A DNA stretch of 64,000 bases from Flavisolibacter ginsengisoli DSM 18119 (GTDB lineage Bacteria; Bacteroidota; Bacteroidia; Chitinophagales; Chitinophagaceae), in NCBI RefSeq assembly GCF_900129295.1, contig NZ_FQUU01000021.1, forward strand, positions 17,716 to 81,715, given 5' to 3'. Shown piece by piece: positions 44,661-57,432 of the stretch (position 1 is its first letter; each line of letters begins with the position of its first letter). A program made the translations under genes and the position numbers. A model generated the notes under the pieces. The model saw only the letters and a program-made list of their open reading frames with translations, did no database searches and was not told the origin of the DNA.

Positions 44661-44692
44661 TTAAAAATCCCGCTGTGAGGCGGGATTTTTAA
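44661..44692. terminator. bidirectional terminator between the small membrane protein and glutamine synthetase III
   Basis: An 11-bp stem (AAAAATCCCGC and GCGGGATTTTT), extendable to 13 bp, with a six-base loop, between convergent genes. Confidence 0.85.
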
Positions 44693-44706
44693 TGTAGACT
44701 ATTTTA

Positions 44707-46896
44707 TTATCTTAAAAATACAAGTTCCCTGTATTTAGGTAAGTACCATTCTTTGTCATCTACCATCAGCTCAAGCTTGTCAACATGGTATCTCAGCTCA
44801 TCAAAGAACTTCTCCTTGACATCTGTACAATAAGCCAGTGCTTTACCTCTGGTATCTGTAAGGTTATTAGCTTTTTTCCTGGCTTCGATCATGGCAACTG
44901 TTAGCTCGCTTACTTTATTGATATGCTCTGAGATCTTAGAAAGTATTTCAGTTCTTTGAGCGCAAGCAGCATCTCCAAGTCCTATATCTTTCAAACCTTT
45001 TACATTCTCAACCAGAATATTTTGGTAACGTACTGCAGCCGGAAGAACATGACTCGTTGATAGCTCGGCCATTAGCCTGCTTTCTATTTGTACTTTCTTG
45101 ATATACTTTTCCAACTCAATCTCGTGACGTGCTTCCAGCTCAGGATGAGAATAGATATTATTATCAGAGAAAAGCTTCTTTGCTTTTTCAGTTACCATGG
45201 CATCCAGGGCAAGCGGCGTTGTTTTTACATTGGGCAATCCGCGGCGTTCTGCTTCTTTCTCCCATTCTGCGCTGTAGCCATCACCTTCAAACAATATTTT
45301 TTCACTGGCCACAATGTATTCCCTGATGGTATGCATGATGGCTATTTCTTTTTTCTCTCCTTTTTCAATCAGGCCATCTACATCCTTTTTAAATTTCTTC
45401 AGTGTGTCAGCCATTATCGTATTCAGCACAGTCATGGCATTCGCGCAGTTGGCTGATGATCCTACTGCCCTGAATTCAAATTTATTTCCTGTAAAAGCAA
45501 ATGGGGAAGTGCGGTTCCTGTCCGTATTATCCATTAATAATTCCGGTATGCTGCGATGGATATCTATCTTCAGCATGCTTTCATCCGTCTCATCCATTTT
45601 TTCTGTTACCCTGGCTTTTACATCCTGTAAAACCTTGGTAAGATATTCACCTATAAATACGGAGATAATGGCAGGAGGTGCTTCATTGGCGCCAAGGCGA
45701 AAATCATTACTTGCTGAAGCAATAGAAGCCCTCAATAGATCTGAATAATCGTGTACAGCTTTAATGCTGTTAACAAAAAATGCCAGGAACATTAAATTGG
45801 TTTTGGGAGTTTTACCGGGAGCCAGCAGGTTAACACCTGTATCTGTTGCCATGCTCCAGTTATTGTGTTTTCCGCTTCCATTAATGCCTGCAAATGGCTT
45901 TTCATGCAAAAGCACTCTGAGTTTATGACGGGCAGCCACACGTGTCATAATATCCATCAATAGAGTATTATGATCTACTGCAAGATTTACTTCTTCAAAT
46001 ATTGGTGCACATTCAAACTGGGCGGGAGCCACTTCATTGTGACGGGTGCGAAGCGGAATACCCAATTTATAAGCTTCATTTTCATAATCCAGCATGAAGG
46101 CATAGATCCTTTCAGGAATGGAACCAAAATAATGGTCCTCCAGTTGTTGTCCTTTTGCAGGGTTATGTCCAAAAACTGTCCGGCCACAAAGTACCAGGTC
46201 TGGTCTTGCATTAAACAATCCTTCATCAACAATAAAATATTCCTGTTCCCATCCTAATGTTGGAGTTACGTGAGCTACATTCCTGTCAAAATAATTACAT
46301 ACATCTACAGCTGCATGGTTCAAAGCTTCTATAGCTTTTAGCAGCGGTGCTTTATAATCAAGTGACTCTCCTGTGTACGAAACAAATATGGTAGGTATAC
46401 ATAAAGTTTTACCATAGCCTGTATCCATGATGAAAGCAGGGGAAGAAGGATCCCATGCAGTATAGCCACGAGCCTCGAAAGTTGCACGCAAGCCTCCGCT
46501 GGGAAAAGAAGATGCATCCGGTTCCTGCTGAATAAGGGCATCACCCTCAAATTGCTCTATGGGAGTGCCATCACTCTTTAATGTAAAAAACGAATCATGC
46601 TTTTCGGCAGTGGTACCAGTTAATGGTTGAAACCAATGGGTAAAATGCGTTACTCCTTTTGTATCAGCCCAGGCCCTGATGCCATTGGCAATTTGCGCAG
46701 CCATTGAACGGTCAATTTTCTGGCCTGCCCTGATAGATCCTAATAAGCTTTTAAAAGCTTCATCACTTAAAAATTGCCTTGCCACCTGGTGGGTAAATAC
46801 ATTCTCCGCGAAAATGGCTGTGATCTTTGTTGAATTGCCCGGTTGCACGGTTTGCGAATTCAACAGGTTATTGAGTGCATTAAATCGAAGTGACAT
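44707..46896 (-). CDS. glnN: glutamine synthetase type III
   Basis: A 729-residue glutamine synthetase of the GSIII class, which is far longer than GSI and common in Bacteroidota. It assimilates ammonium by amidating glutamate in the cytosol. The beta-grasp and catalytic regions show LGWEQEYFIVDEG, EVAPAQFECAPIFEEVN, FAGINGSGKHNNWSM and GNKFEFRAVGSSANCANAMT. ATG 46896 (MSLRFNALNNLL) is chosen; the open frame extends seven codons to a TTG. Type III enzymes lack the adenylylation tyrosine region, so control differs from enteric bacteria. No regulator is adjacent. Confidence 0.95.
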   Translation of the reverse strand: MSLRFNALNNLLNSQTVQPGNSTKITAIFAENVFTHQVARQFLSDEAFKSLLGSIRAGQKIDRSMAAQIANGIRAWADTKGVTHFTHWFQPLTGTTAEKHDSFFTLKSDGTPIEQFEGDALIQQEPDASSFPSGGLRATFEARGYTAWDPSSPAFIMDTGYGKTLCIPTIFVSYTGESLDYKAPLLKAIEALNHAAVDVCNYFDRNVAHVTPTLGWEQEYFIVDEGLFNARPDLVLCGRTVFGHNPAKGQQLEDHYFGSIPERIYAFMLDYENEAYKLGIPLRTRHNEVAPAQFECAPIFEEVNLAVDHNTLLMDIMTRVAARHKLRVLLHEKPFAGINGSGKHNNWSMATDTGVNLLAPGKTPKTNLMFLAFFVNSIKAVHDYSDLLRASIASASNDFRLGANEAPPAIISVFIGEYLTKVLQDVKARVTEKMDETDESMLKIDIHRSIPELLMDNTDRNRTSPFAFTGNKFEFRAVGSSANCANAMTVLNTIMADTLKKFKKDVDGLIEKGEKKEIAIMHTIREYIVASEKILFEGDGYSAEWEKEAERRGLPNVKTTPLALDAMVTEKAKKLFSDNNIYSHPELEARHEIELEKYIKKVQIESRLMAELSTSHVLPAAVRYQNILVENVKGLKDIGLGDAACAQRTEILSKISEHINKVSELTVAMIEARKKANNLTDTRGKALAYCTDVKEKFFDELRYHVDKLELMVDDKEWYLPKYRELVFLR

Positions 46897-47044
46897 AGAC
46901 TTTAATCTTTTGAGCAAAGAAATTAAAACCTATCCAATAATTTTAAAAATTTTAGTGAAATGTGAAGAAAAAGAGGATAACTATAAGGAAATCATTAAAA
47001 ATTAACTCTAAACATTACAAAATTCAGCAGTAAATAATAAAAAA

Positions 47045-48334
47045 TCAAACATTATTTTTATTGTTCATGTTACCTAGCGTTATCGTCCCAACCTTATCCC
47101 AATTTATCCTGGCCATAAGCGGCACTATCAAAAATGGTATAACAATACTTCGATACCTTACAATGGCCCCCAGCACATTTACGCTATAACCTATCATCAT
47201 TAATACCGAAAAGGAAAAGAATAGGCAGAATAACAGAAAAGTATTCATTGGTATGCCGTTCCTCCTCCAGAATAGAAAAATCACAAACAGTAAAAGCACG
47301 GTGTTGATCTCTGCGGCGGCAGCAAGGGATAACAGGTGGTGAACATCCGAAGGAAACGGACGGATAGTACTTAATAAAAATGCCTGTGGCGCATTTACGA
47401 TAAAGCTGGAAATGGTAGGTTCTAATGAATCAACCTGGATAGCAGAACCTCCTCCAAGGTTCATAAATTCTTTTTGTTTCACAGCCACAGCATCCAGGAA
47501 ATCAAGCCTGGGATGAATGAACTTTCCACAAAAGAAGATCAGCAACGCTGCCAGGTAAATTACCCCGTAAACTTTAATGGGTTTCAGTTTATGTTTCAGC
47601 TTCTCACTGGCAACCCAGGCTAATACTGCTGTCAGCAGTGGGAGGATAAGGAAATTTCTAAATATCAACACAAGCAGGAATCCTAAAATGATCAGTAAAA
47701 CCCGCTGTAAGGAAAAACGTTTCTCTTTAAAGCCAAAATATAAATGATAGCAGATCAGACCGAGACCTGTAAAGATCAACCCCTCTTTATGCAATCCACT
47801 GGTCCAGTAAATAAAAGAAGGTATTAAAAATGTGGCTATCAATACCGGTATCTTTCTTCTTGGGAAAATATCTTTCATAACCCTGTAAATGGCGATGGGT
47901 CCAAATAAGGTAATGAAGGAATAAAAGATCAGGTTGATATAATAATGTGCAAAACTGAAAACATTCCAGATAGCCATGATCTTGATAAGGAAGTTGGCTT
48001 TCAGGTCATTCCACCATGAATTGTGGCTTTGCAGGAAATTGGTATACCCGTTTTCGTAATTGCTTCGGAATAAACTGGCCACAAATTCTGCAGGGTCCGA
48101 GATCAATAAATGATATTCCTGAATACTTTCATAATGATAAGCCCATGTATCCACCATCTGCGCCATCTGGCCATAGTACACACCTATCCATCCATAGACT
48201 ATACCCGCCATTACTTTTAATAAAAAAAGAATGATCAATTGCGAGGTCGTTAATCCGGATTTAGTGAAAAATTTGATCCTGGTGATCAGCCATGCGAAAA
48301 AAATAAGATAAGCAGCAAACAACAAATGATCCAA
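47045..48334 (-). CDS. polytopic membrane protein, possible glycan polymerase or glycosyltransferase
   Basis: A 429-residue protein with at least ten hydrophobic helices and a soluble loop (HPRLDFLDAVAVKQKEFMNL). Segments such as VDTWAYHYESIQEYH and FLQSHNSWWNDL in the first outside loop, and FIYWTSGLHKEGLIF, are the style of EpsG/Wzy-type polymerases and GT-C glycosyltransferases. No signature is decisive. The start used is TTG 48334, because no ATG occurs before residue 42 in the open frame and the first hydrophobic helix requires it. A TATTTTGC box lies upstream on the minus strand. Confidence 0.6.
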   Translation of the reverse strand: MDHLLFAAYLIFFAWLITRIKFFTKSGLTTSQLIILFLLKVMAGIVYGWIGVYYGQMAQMVDTWAYHYESIQEYHLLISDPAEFVASLFRSNYENGYTNFLQSHNSWWNDLKANFLIKIMAIWNVFSFAHYYINLIFYSFITLFGPIAIYRVMKDIFPRRKIPVLIATFLIPSFIYWTSGLHKEGLIFTGLGLICYHLYFGFKEKRFSLQRVLLIILGFLLVLIFRNFLILPLLTAVLAWVASEKLKHKLKPIKVYGVIYLAALLIFFCGKFIHPRLDFLDAVAVKQKEFMNLGGGSAIQVDSLEPTISSFIVNAPQAFLLSTIRPFPSDVHHLLSLAAAAEINTVLLLFVIFLFWRRNGIPMNTFLLFCLFFSFSVLMMIGYSVNVLGAIVRYRSIVIPFLIVPLMARINWDKVGTITLGNMNNKNNV

Positions 48335-48482
48335 CCCGTTTCAGTTTATTGGCGCAAAATACCAAAACTAGTCGATAACTGCCAACGATGGAAATTGCAC
48401 TAACAGATATATCAATCAATTCAATACCATCATTAATCCTTTATGGCGATTAACGTGTTGGTATTTTAAACATTTTAGGCCT

Positions 48483-48490
48483 TAGCTTTG
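48483..48490 (+). promoter_or_regulatory. promoter of purL
   Basis: TAGCTTTG matches TAnnTTTG, and TTGG at 48459-48462 provides a -33 element about 21 bases upstream. It lies 19 bases before the ATG. Confidence 0.65.
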
Positions 48491-48509
48491 CGCCTTTCAT
48501 TATACTATC

Positions 48510-50741
48510 ATGGAAATCACTGCAAAAACAGCCCAGCAACTTCGCCTCACTGAAGAAGAATTCGAACTCATAAAAGAAAAGTTAGGTCGCACACCCAATT
48601 TTAATGAGCTCTGTGCATTTTCCGGGATGTGGAGTGAACATTGCAGTTATAAAAATTCCATCAAATGGCTAAAGACCTTACCAAGAGAAGGTTCGAGGAT
48701 GTTGGTAAAGGCAGGTGAGGAAAATGCCGGATTGATGGATATTGGTGATGGTTACGGTGTAGTATTTAAAATTGAATCGCACAATCACCCTTCTGCCATA
48801 GAACCTTTCCAGGGAGCAGCCACAGGGGTGGGTGGTATTCACAGGGATATATTTACCATGGGTGCACGGCCTATTGCTGCTTTAAATTCCCTGCGCTTCG
48901 GTAACCTGGAAGAAGCCAAAACGCAACATCTTTTGGCGGGTGTGGTACATGGCATTGGCCATTATGGAAATTGTTTTGGTGTTCCTACTGTTGGCGGAGA
49001 GATTTATTTTGAAGATTGTTATCATACCAATCCACTAGTTAATGCCATGAGTGTGGGAATCGTTAAAGCAGGAAAAACAGTTTCCGCTACCGCTCTTGGC
49101 GAAGGTAACCCCGTGATGTATGTGGGGAGTGCTACAGGAAAGGATGGTATAGGTGGCGCTTCATTTGCTTCTGCAGACATTACTGCGGAAAGTACAGAAG
49201 AATTGCCCGCAGTGCAGGTGGGTGACCCCTTCCAGGAGAAGAAGTTACTGGAAGCATGTCTTGAGGTGATCGAAACCGGTGCTGTTGTAGGCATGCAGGA
49301 TATGGGAGCGGCGGGCATCATTTGTTCCACTGCCGAAATGAGTGCTAAAGGTGAAGTGGGCATGCGCATAGATCTTGATAAAGTGCCTACCAGGCAACAT
49401 CATATGAAGGCCTGGGAATTACTGTTAAGTGAAAGCCAGGAAAGGATGTTGCTGGTAGTGGAAAAAGGTAAGGAAGATGTAGTCAGGAAGGTATTTGATA
49501 AATGGGATTTGGAAAGTTCAGTAATAGGTGAAGTAACTACTGATGGACTATTAAGTTTTTATATCAATGGTGAGCTGGAAGCACAAATACCTGCACAGGA
49601 ATTGGTTTTAGGAGGAGGTGCTCCCCAATACAACAGGGATTTCCGCAGGCCTGCCTACTTTGATAAAATTGAGAACTTCGATATCAATCAGATTGAAGAG
49701 CCTAAAAATTTGAAAGAGCTGGCAGCACAATTGGTACAATTGCCTTCCATTGCATCTAAAAGATGGATATATAATCAATACGACAGCATGGTGGGGACTG
49801 TTAATGCTTCCACCAATAATCCCAGTGATGCTGCCATTGTTCTTGTCCGTGAAACAGGAAAAGCACTGGCCGTGACAGTTGATTGCAATAGCCGCTATGT
49901 ATATGCCGATCCTTATAAAGGTGCTATGATAGCTGTTTCGGAAGCTGCACGCAATATTGTTTGCAGTGGCGGTCAACCACTGGGTGTTACCAATTGCCTG
50001 AATTTTGGTAATCCCTTCGATCCGGAGGTCTATTACCAGTTTGTAAATGCCATTAAAGGAATGGGAGAGGCTTGCAGGAAATTTGATACCCCGGTTACTG
50101 GGGGTAATGTTAGTTTTTACAACCAGAACCCCGAAGGTCCTGTATATCCCACCCCAACAATTGGAATGGTTGGTTTGGTGGAACATCCTGGTAAAAAGAT
50201 GACCCTCAATTTTAAAACCGAGGGAGATTCCATTTTTATTATCGGGCATATGAAGGATGATATAAACTGCTCAGAATACCTGCATAAATTAAAAGGAGTG
50301 GAATATTCCCCGGCTCCTTATTTTGACCTGGAGGAAGAATATGACCTGCAGCATAAGATATCAGAGCTTATAAAGGAAGGAGTTATTGAATCGGCACACG
50401 ACCTGAGTGAGGGTGGCCTGTTCATTACACTGTGCGAAAGCGGGTTTACCAATGAGTTAGGCTTCACCGTTCGCACCCATAAAGATCTTCGCAAAGATGC
50501 CTTCCTGTTTGGGGAAAGCCAGAGCCGCGTGGTTGTATCTGTTTCCCCTGCGCATTTTGAGGCCTTCGAAAATACAATAAGGCACTTTCCTCACTATGAA
50601 ATTGGTATAGTTTCTACCGGGAAGGTGGAGATAGACGGGGAAGAATGGGGAGATATCCACTATTGGAAGGAACTCTATGATGCTTCCATTGAAAAGCATT
50701 TATCTAAAGAAATTGAATCAGAAGCTTTAGGAATGCTCTAA
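48510..50741 (+). CDS. purL: phosphoribosylformylglycinamidine synthase subunit PurL (small form)
   Basis: A 743-residue subunit of FGAM synthase (fourth step of purine synthesis), the short Gram-positive/archaeal type that needs separate PurQ and PurS partners. [18 protein letters not shown] is the conserved catalytic histidine region, [20 protein letters not shown] the metal-binding loop, and [19 protein letters not shown] and [17 protein letters not shown] mark both AIR-synthase-like halves. No purQ or purS is present in the window, so the partners lie elsewhere. Confidence 0.95.
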   Translation: MEITAKTAQQLRLTEEEFELIKEKLGRTPNFNELCAFSGMWSEHCSYKNSIKWLKTLPREGSRMLVKAGEENAGLMDIGDGYGVVFKIESHNHPSAIEPFQGAATGVGGIHRDIFTMGARPIAALNSLRFGNLEEAKTQHLLAGVVHGIGHYGNCFGVPTVGGEIYFEDCYHTNPLVNAMSVGIVKAGKTVSATALGEGNPVMYVGSATGKDGIGGASFASADITAESTEELPAVQVGDPFQEKKLLEACLEVIETGAVVGMQDMGAAGIICSTAEMSAKGEVGMRIDLDKVPTRQHHMKAWELLLSESQERMLLVVEKGKEDVVRKVFDKWDLESSVIGEVTTDGLLSFYINGELEAQIPAQELVLGGGAPQYNRDFRRPAYFDKIENFDINQIEEPKNLKELAAQLVQLPSIASKRWIYNQYDSMVGTVNASTNNPSDAAIVLVRETGKALAVTVDCNSRYVYADPYKGAMIAVSEAARNIVCSGGQPLGVTNCLNFGNPFDPEVYYQFVNAIKGMGEACRKFDTPVTGGNVSFYNQNPEGPVYPTPTIGMVGLVEHPGKKMTLNFKTEGDSIFIIGHMKDDINCSEYLHKLKGVEYSPAPYFDLEEEYDLQHKISELIKEGVIESAHDLSEGGLFITLCESGFTNELGFTVRTHKDLRKDAFLFGESQSRVVVSVSPAHFEAFENTIRHFPHYEIGIVSTGKVEIDGEEWGDIHYWKELYDASIEKHLSKEIESEALGML

Positions 50742-52661
<1,920 letters not shown>

Positions 52662-52761
52662 TCAGATACATACTTTTACATTACACGCACAGGTTTGAGC
52701 TTAACATAATATTTAAGTTCTCCTTGTGCCTTAATTCATCCGGCCAATTGAGAGTTCTGCC

Positions 52762-52769
52762 TATCTTTG
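52762..52769 (+). promoter_or_regulatory. -7 promoter element of yidC
   Basis: TATCTTTG matches TAnnTTTG exactly, 75 bases before the yidC ATG. No clear -33 element at the usual spacing is visible. Confidence 0.5.
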
Positions 52770-52844
52770 CCGACTTTAATAAGGACAGGGATATGAAAGC
52801 CAGTCAGGCTTAAACATATCTGGTTCCAAATCATTTACTACAAG

Positions 52845-54674
52845 ATGAATTTCGACCGTAATACCGTTATCGGTTTTGTTGTACTCGCTCTGTTGTTCTT
52901 TGGATATTTTTATTTCAATAATCAGCAACAGGTTGCTTATCAAAAGCAAAGGGCTAAGCAGGATTCTATAGCTAAAGCTAATCAGCCAAAGATCACTACT
53001 ACACCGCAAAGAACTGACAGTCTTGGCACAGACTCAATACAACGTCCTGCCATTGCTGGCGATTTTGGTGCATATAGTACTGGTACTGAGCAAACAACAG
53101 TTGTTGAAAATGATGTTATCAAGGTAACTTTTTCCAATAAGGGCGGCCAGCCCAAAAGCGTGGAACTTAAAAATTTTAAGGCGCCCGATAGTAATAATGT
53201 TAAGCTGGCATCCAGCAGCTTTGATAAAATAGATTATACCATTATTCCGGCTCCTAATACAACTGCTTCCATCAGCAGTTTTTATTTCACAGGTGGGCAG
53301 GTTACCAAAAATGCTGATAATTCCACTGTGATCACCTATGAACTGCCTTCTGCAGGAAAAACCATCAGGCACCAGTTTATCTTAAAACCTGGTTACATGC
53401 TTGATTTCAACCTTGAGATCACAGGTGCGGACCAACTGCTTTCCAATAATACACTGAACCTCACATGGCAAAATAAGGCCATTCAATTACAGAAGGACCT
53501 CAAGTACGAAAGACAGCAATCACAGGTTAGCTATAGGGTAGATGGTGAATATGATCATAGTTCTGCCATGAGCAGTAATACAGAGGAGTTCAAAAAGCCG
53601 GTAAACTGGGTTTCTGTAAAGCAGCAATTCTTTAATACCACTTTGATCGCTAAAAACAACTTTACCTCGGGCAGTATAGACTGGACAGCCCCGGCCACCA
53701 CAGATTCTAACACTGTAGTACAGGCAATTGCCAATTTAAAGGTGCACGTCCCTTCAGCTAATGCTTCTATTCCATTGTCAATTTATTATGGTCCTACGGA
53801 TTATAAGATATTGAAGGCTTATGGCAATGATATGGAAGACATGGTGAACCTGGGTAGCGGCATATTTTCCTTTGTTAAATACATCAATCGTTGGGTTATT
53901 CTTCCTGTATTTGACTTCTTTACCAAATTTGCCCATAACTATGGTATCGTAATCCTTCTTCTGACACTTTTCATTCGTTTGTTAATATCACCCCTTACTT
54001 ATTCCAGCTACCTCAGTGGTGCCAAAATGAAAGTGCTGCGCCCCGAGATAGAGCAACTGAAAGCAAAATATGGCAGCGACCAGCAGCAAATAAGCATGGA
54101 GCAAATGAAACTGTTCCGCGAGGCAGGCGTAAATCCATTGGGAGGATGTATTCCAGGATTGTTACAGGTACCTATATTCTTTGCCTTGTATAGTTTCTTT
54201 AATTCCAATGTGGCCCTGAGGGGTAAAAACTTCCTATGGGCAGATGACCTCTCGCAGTATGATAGTATCATACACTTTGGTTTTAATATGCCTCTATTAG
54301 GCAATCACCTTAGCCTGTTCACCATAACTGCTGTAGCTACCAGCTTTTTAATATCAATATATAGTATGAGCATGACCCCGGACCAGGGCAACCCGGTTCT
54401 GAAGTATATGCCTTACTTTTTCCCTATCGTATTATTATTTGTGTTCAATGGATTACCCTCAGGACTGACCTGGTATTATACTATTTCAAATATTATTACC
54501 CTTACGCTTCAATTTATAATTCAGAATTATATTATTGACCATGATAAAATTTTGGCTAAAATTGAAGTGAACCGCAAAAAGCCAAAGACAAAGACTAAAT
54601 GGGCAGAACGGCTGGAGCAGATGCAGGAGCAGCAGAAAAAAATGCAGGATATGCAGAAAAAAAATAAGAACTAA
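52845..54674 (+). CDS. yidC: membrane protein insertase YidC
   Basis: A 609-residue Oxa1-superfamily insertase. The N-terminal signal anchor (FDRNTVIGFVVLALLFFGYF) is followed by the large periplasmic beta-sandwich domain typical of Gram-negative YidC (about 60-345) and the five conserved membrane helices. NYGIVILLLTLFIRLLISPL and GGCIPGLLQVPIFFALYSFF carry the core and conserved arginine/hydrophilic groove. A lysine-rich C-terminal tail (KKPKTKTKWAERLEQMQEQQ) probably contacts ribosomes. The gene is monocistronic, ending in a terminator. Confidence 0.96.
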   Translation: MNFDRNTVIGFVVLALLFFGYFYFNNQQQVAYQKQRAKQDSIAKANQPKITTTPQRTDSLGTDSIQRPAIAGDFGAYSTGTEQTTVVENDVIKVTFSNKGGQPKSVELKNFKAPDSNNVKLASSSFDKIDYTIIPAPNTTASISSFYFTGGQVTKNADNSTVITYELPSAGKTIRHQFILKPGYMLDFNLEITGADQLLSNNTLNLTWQNKAIQLQKDLKYERQQSQVSYRVDGEYDHSSAMSSNTEEFKKPVNWVSVKQQFFNTTLIAKNNFTSGSIDWTAPATTDSNTVVQAIANLKVHVPSANASIPLSIYYGPTDYKILKAYGNDMEDMVNLGSGIFSFVKYINRWVILPVFDFFTKFAHNYGIVILLLTLFIRLLISPLTYSSYLSGAKMKVLRPEIEQLKAKYGSDQQQISMEQMKLFREAGVNPLGGCIPGLLQVPIFFALYSFFNSNVALRGKNFLWADDLSQYDSIIHFGFNMPLLGNHLSLFTITAVATSFLISIYSMSMTPDQGNPVLKYMPYFFPIVLLFVFNGLPSGLTWYYTISNIITLTLQFIIQNYIIDHDKILAKIEVNRKKPKTKTKWAERLEQMQEQQKKMQDMQKKNKN

Positions 54675-54690
54675 CTCTTACAACTTTAAC

Positions 54691-54724
54691 AAATCCCGTC
54701 TTTTAACAAGACGGGATTTTTGTT
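54691..54724 (+). terminator. intrinsic terminator after yidC
   Basis: A 12-bp stem (AAATCCCGTCTT and AAGACGGGATTT) with a five-base loop and T5. Confidence 0.9.
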
Positions 54725-54776
54725 TACGCAACTTATTAAGATATTTGACTCGTCTATAGAAGAACAATAAAGAATT

Positions 54777-55436
54777 ATGAAACATTATAGCCTGGTTTTA
54801 GTTGCCCTACTGGTGATAGTCACACTGCCTTTAATGGCCCAGAAAAGGTTATCGGAAGGAACTATTTCCTATGATATAGTAATCAATACCGGCACAGATA
54901 AACCACAGGGCGCCGACTTCCTTGATGGAGCAACAAGCGCGGTATATATCAAGGGGCCTAAAACCCGCACCGAAATGGTGAGTCCTCTTGGTACTCAATC
55001 CACCATAATTGACGGAACAAAAAATACCATTGTCATTTTAAAGGAATATGGCGAGCAGAAATACCTTATCAACCTGAAACCCGAAGATTGGAAAGATGCC
55101 AATAAAAAGTATGAGGATGTAAGTTTTACTTACGATAATTCAGCTTCAAAAACCATTCTTGGTTATAAGGCCAGTAAAGCCATAGGCAAGCTGAAAGATG
55201 GTACAACATTCACCGTTTGGTACACAACAGACCTGTTGCCCGAGAACAAAGATTTTCAATACGCCAATAAAGATCTGCCAGGTCTTGCGCTAGAGTATGA
55301 AACCAACATGGGTAATTTGAAGGTCACCTATACTGTATCTAAAATTAGTTTCAGCCCTGTACCAGCCGCTAAATTCGATATTCCCAAATCCGGGTACAGA
55401 ATGCTGACCTATAATGAAAGCAAGAAAGGCCTGTAA
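54777..55436 (+). CDS. exported protein, GLPGLI/DUF4412-like
   Basis: A 219-residue exported beta-sheet protein with signal MKHYSLVLVALLVIVTLPLMAQ. SEGTISYDIVIN and the late segment DGTTFTVWYTTDLLPENKDF then DLPGLALEYET resemble the GLPGLI and DUF4412 families of Bacteroidota periplasmic proteins, whose role is unknown. The LPGL motif is present as LPGLALEY. No lipobox is seen, so it is probably periplasmic or outer-membrane-associated. Confidence 0.7.
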   Translation: MKHYSLVLVALLVIVTLPLMAQKRLSEGTISYDIVINTGTDKPQGADFLDGATSAVYIKGPKTRTEMVSPLGTQSTIIDGTKNTIVILKEYGEQKYLINLKPEDWKDANKKYEDVSFTYDNSASKTILGYKASKAIGKLKDGTTFTVWYTTDLLPENKDFQYANKDLPGLALEYETNMGNLKVTYTVSKISFSPVPAAKFDIPKSGYRMLTYNESKKGL

Positions 55437-55467
55437 TAAATAAAGATTAAATTAAAAGTATAGATAA

Positions 55468-55806
55468 TTAAAGAGCAGGATTGAACTTGATCTTGCCAAG
55501 CATCACCTTCTTTTTCAAGGGAAGTACATACGTAGCATTGCCTTTTTGATAGGTTGCCACAGTATTCAGCATGATGAACTGCTTTTCTGGCGTTGAGCTG
55601 AATAAATTATTGCTCTTGTAATTGTACCCCGAACGAAGATTGAAATTCTTGGCGCTTGGAGTAAAAGGAGAAGTATTAGATAGCTTTTTGAATTTCTTAC
55701 CGCCATCGCCTAAAGCTGCAAACGCTGCCAGTGAAGCAGTTATAAGCACAGCAGTAACCAGCTTTCTCTTTAAGATGTGTTTGCTTATTTTGGCGGTCAG
55801 GTTCAT
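55468..55806 (-). CDS. small membrane-anchored protein of unknown function
   Basis: A 112-residue protein whose start (KHILKRKLVTAVLITASLAAFAAL) reads as a basic stretch followed by a single hydrophobic helix, either an anchor or an uncleaved signal. The remainder is basic (GDGGKKFKKL) and beta-like (GNATYVLPLKKKVMLGKIKF). No family recognised. It is convergent with the GLPGLI-like gene and its coding status rests on length and an apparent membrane signal only. Confidence 0.5.
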   Translation of the reverse strand: MNLTAKISKHILKRKLVTAVLITASLAAFAALGDGGKKFKKLSNTSPFTPSAKNFNLRSGYNYKSNNLFSSTPEKQFIMLNTVATYQKGNATYVLPLKKKVMLGKIKFNPAL

Positions 55807-55953
55807 TCTGGCACAAAAGTAGTAAAAAATATTAACATTCTTTCAACCACAGGTTCCATTCTTTACATTTAGTTTAACGCACAGGGAAAGAAAATGTTGC
55901 AGAAAGTTGGTAGATTTTGTTTGAAAGAGTAATTTGTTATAGAAGAATAATAC

Positions 55954-57369
55954 ATGATCAGTGATCCATACCATGACCGTGAAAGTATTGATGAACTATT
56001 AAAGCATTATAATAACCTCCGTAATGGCGGGTCAGGCATATTCCTGGAAGAAGAGGCTTTTGAAAAGATCATCGACTATTATGATGAACAGGAAGAGATC
56101 AGTAAAGCCCTTGAAGCCGCTGAAACAGCTATTGAATATTTCCCTTTTTCTGCTCCCTTGCTCATTCGTAAGGCTGACCTGCTGTTAGCTACCCGAAAAT
56201 ACAGGGAGGCCCTGGAACTTTTGGAAAGGGCTGAACTTTTCGATGCCAGGGATATCAACCTCTATATTTTGAAGACCGATGCCTACCTGGCCATGGATAA
56301 ACATGAACAGGCGGTGGAACTACTGGAAAAAGCAGTTGCATCCTTTGAAGGGGAGGAAAAGATAGAATTGCTTTTCGAACTCGCGGATGTATATGATGAT
56401 TACGAAGAATTTGACAAGGTATTTGACTGCCTTAAAGTGATCCTCGAGGAAGATGCCACTAACGAAGAAGCGTTATACAAGATCTGTTTCTGGACAGACT
56501 TTACCGGCCGCAACGAGGAAAGCATCAAACTGCACAGGGCTATAATTGAAGAACACCCGTTCAGTGAGCTGGCCTGGTTCAACCTGGCTGCTGCTTACCA
56601 GGGGTTGAAATTGTATGAAAAATCAATAGATGCCTACCAGTATGCCCTGGCAATAGATGAAAAATTTGATTACGCTTACCGCAATATCGGTGATGCCTAC
56701 CTGCGCCTGCGCAAATACAAGGAGGCCATTGAAGCTTTGGAAAAGGTGTTGGAACTATCCAAGCCCGAAGAGGTGATCTATGAGGCTATTGGCCATTGCT
56801 ATGATCACCTGAAAAACTATGCACAGGCACGGTTTCATTACAGGAAAGCATCGCACCTCAATCCGGACGACAGTAAGCTCTATTACAAAATAGCCTGTAC
56901 TTACTATAATGAAGGCCAGTATGGCAGCGCCATTAAACAATTGGAATCAGCACTCAAGATCCACCGCCTGCAGGCGGAATATAACCTCCTGATGGGAGAG
57001 TGTAAGCTGCAGATGAACGAGATCAAGGAAGCCGTCCAGTTTTTATCTACCGCGGTAAGAGTAAGGCCCAAAAATATTTCCGGCTGGGAAGCCCTGATCC
57101 GCTGCCTTTACACTGCCGAATTCTATACAGAGGCCAAACAACAGGCACAGGCCGCCCTTGGTCATACCAATAATAAGGCTGTATTCCTGTATTACCTGAG
57201 CGCCATTTTGTTTGCCATGAACAAGTCAAAAGAGGCTTTATTGTACCTGGAAAAGGCTTTATCCACTACCCCAAAGCATTTGAGGAAGTTCATTCAATTG
57301 AATCCATCTATATTACAAAATCCTCACGTAGTGGACCTTATAGCCCAATATAAAAAGGGCAGGAGATAA
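55954..57369 (+). CDS. tetratricopeptide repeat protein
   Basis: A 471-residue soluble protein made almost wholly of TPR helices: about 11 repeats are visible, for example AWFNLAAAYQGLKLYEKSID, AYRNIGDAYLRLRKYKEAIE and LYYKIACTYYNEGQYGSAIK. The N-terminus (about 1-50) is acidic. TPR stacks bind partner proteins; nothing else identifies the partner. It is followed 63 bases later by the comA-aroE pair, each with its own promoter signal. Confidence 0.85.
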   Translation: MISDPYHDRESIDELLKHYNNLRNGGSGIFLEEEAFEKIIDYYDEQEEISKALEAAETAIEYFPFSAPLLIRKADLLLATRKYREALELLERAELFDARDINLYILKTDAYLAMDKHEQAVELLEKAVASFEGEEKIELLFELADVYDDYEEFDKVFDCLKVILEEDATNEEALYKICFWTDFTGRNEESIKLHRAIIEEHPFSELAWFNLAAAYQGLKLYEKSIDAYQYALAIDEKFDYAYRNIGDAYLRLRKYKEAIEALEKVLELSKPEEVIYEAIGHCYDHLKNYAQARFHYRKASHLNPDDSKLYYKIACTYYNEGQYGSAIKQLESALKIHRLQAEYNLLMGECKLQMNEIKEAVQFLSTAVRVRPKNISGWEALIRCLYTAEFYTEAKQQAQAALGHTNNKAVFLYYLSAILFAMNKSKEALLYLEKALSTTPKHLRKFIQLNPSILQNPHVVDLIAQYKKGRR

Positions 57370-57398
57370 TAATCAGCTACCGGTTTTGCAGACTTCCC

Positions 57399-57406
57399 TA
57401 TTTTTG
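57399..57406 (+). promoter_or_regulatory. -7 promoter element of comA-aroE
   Basis: TATTTTTG matches TAnnTTTG exactly, 26 bases before the comA-like ATG. Confidence 0.6.
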
Positions 57407-57432
57407 CGCCCAATATTTACAACCGCCGAATA

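Noticed and set aside
45970..46257. Plus-strand frame of 95 codons within the glutamine synthetase gene
   Set aside because: Antisense shadow; the opposite strand encodes conserved GSIII motifs there.
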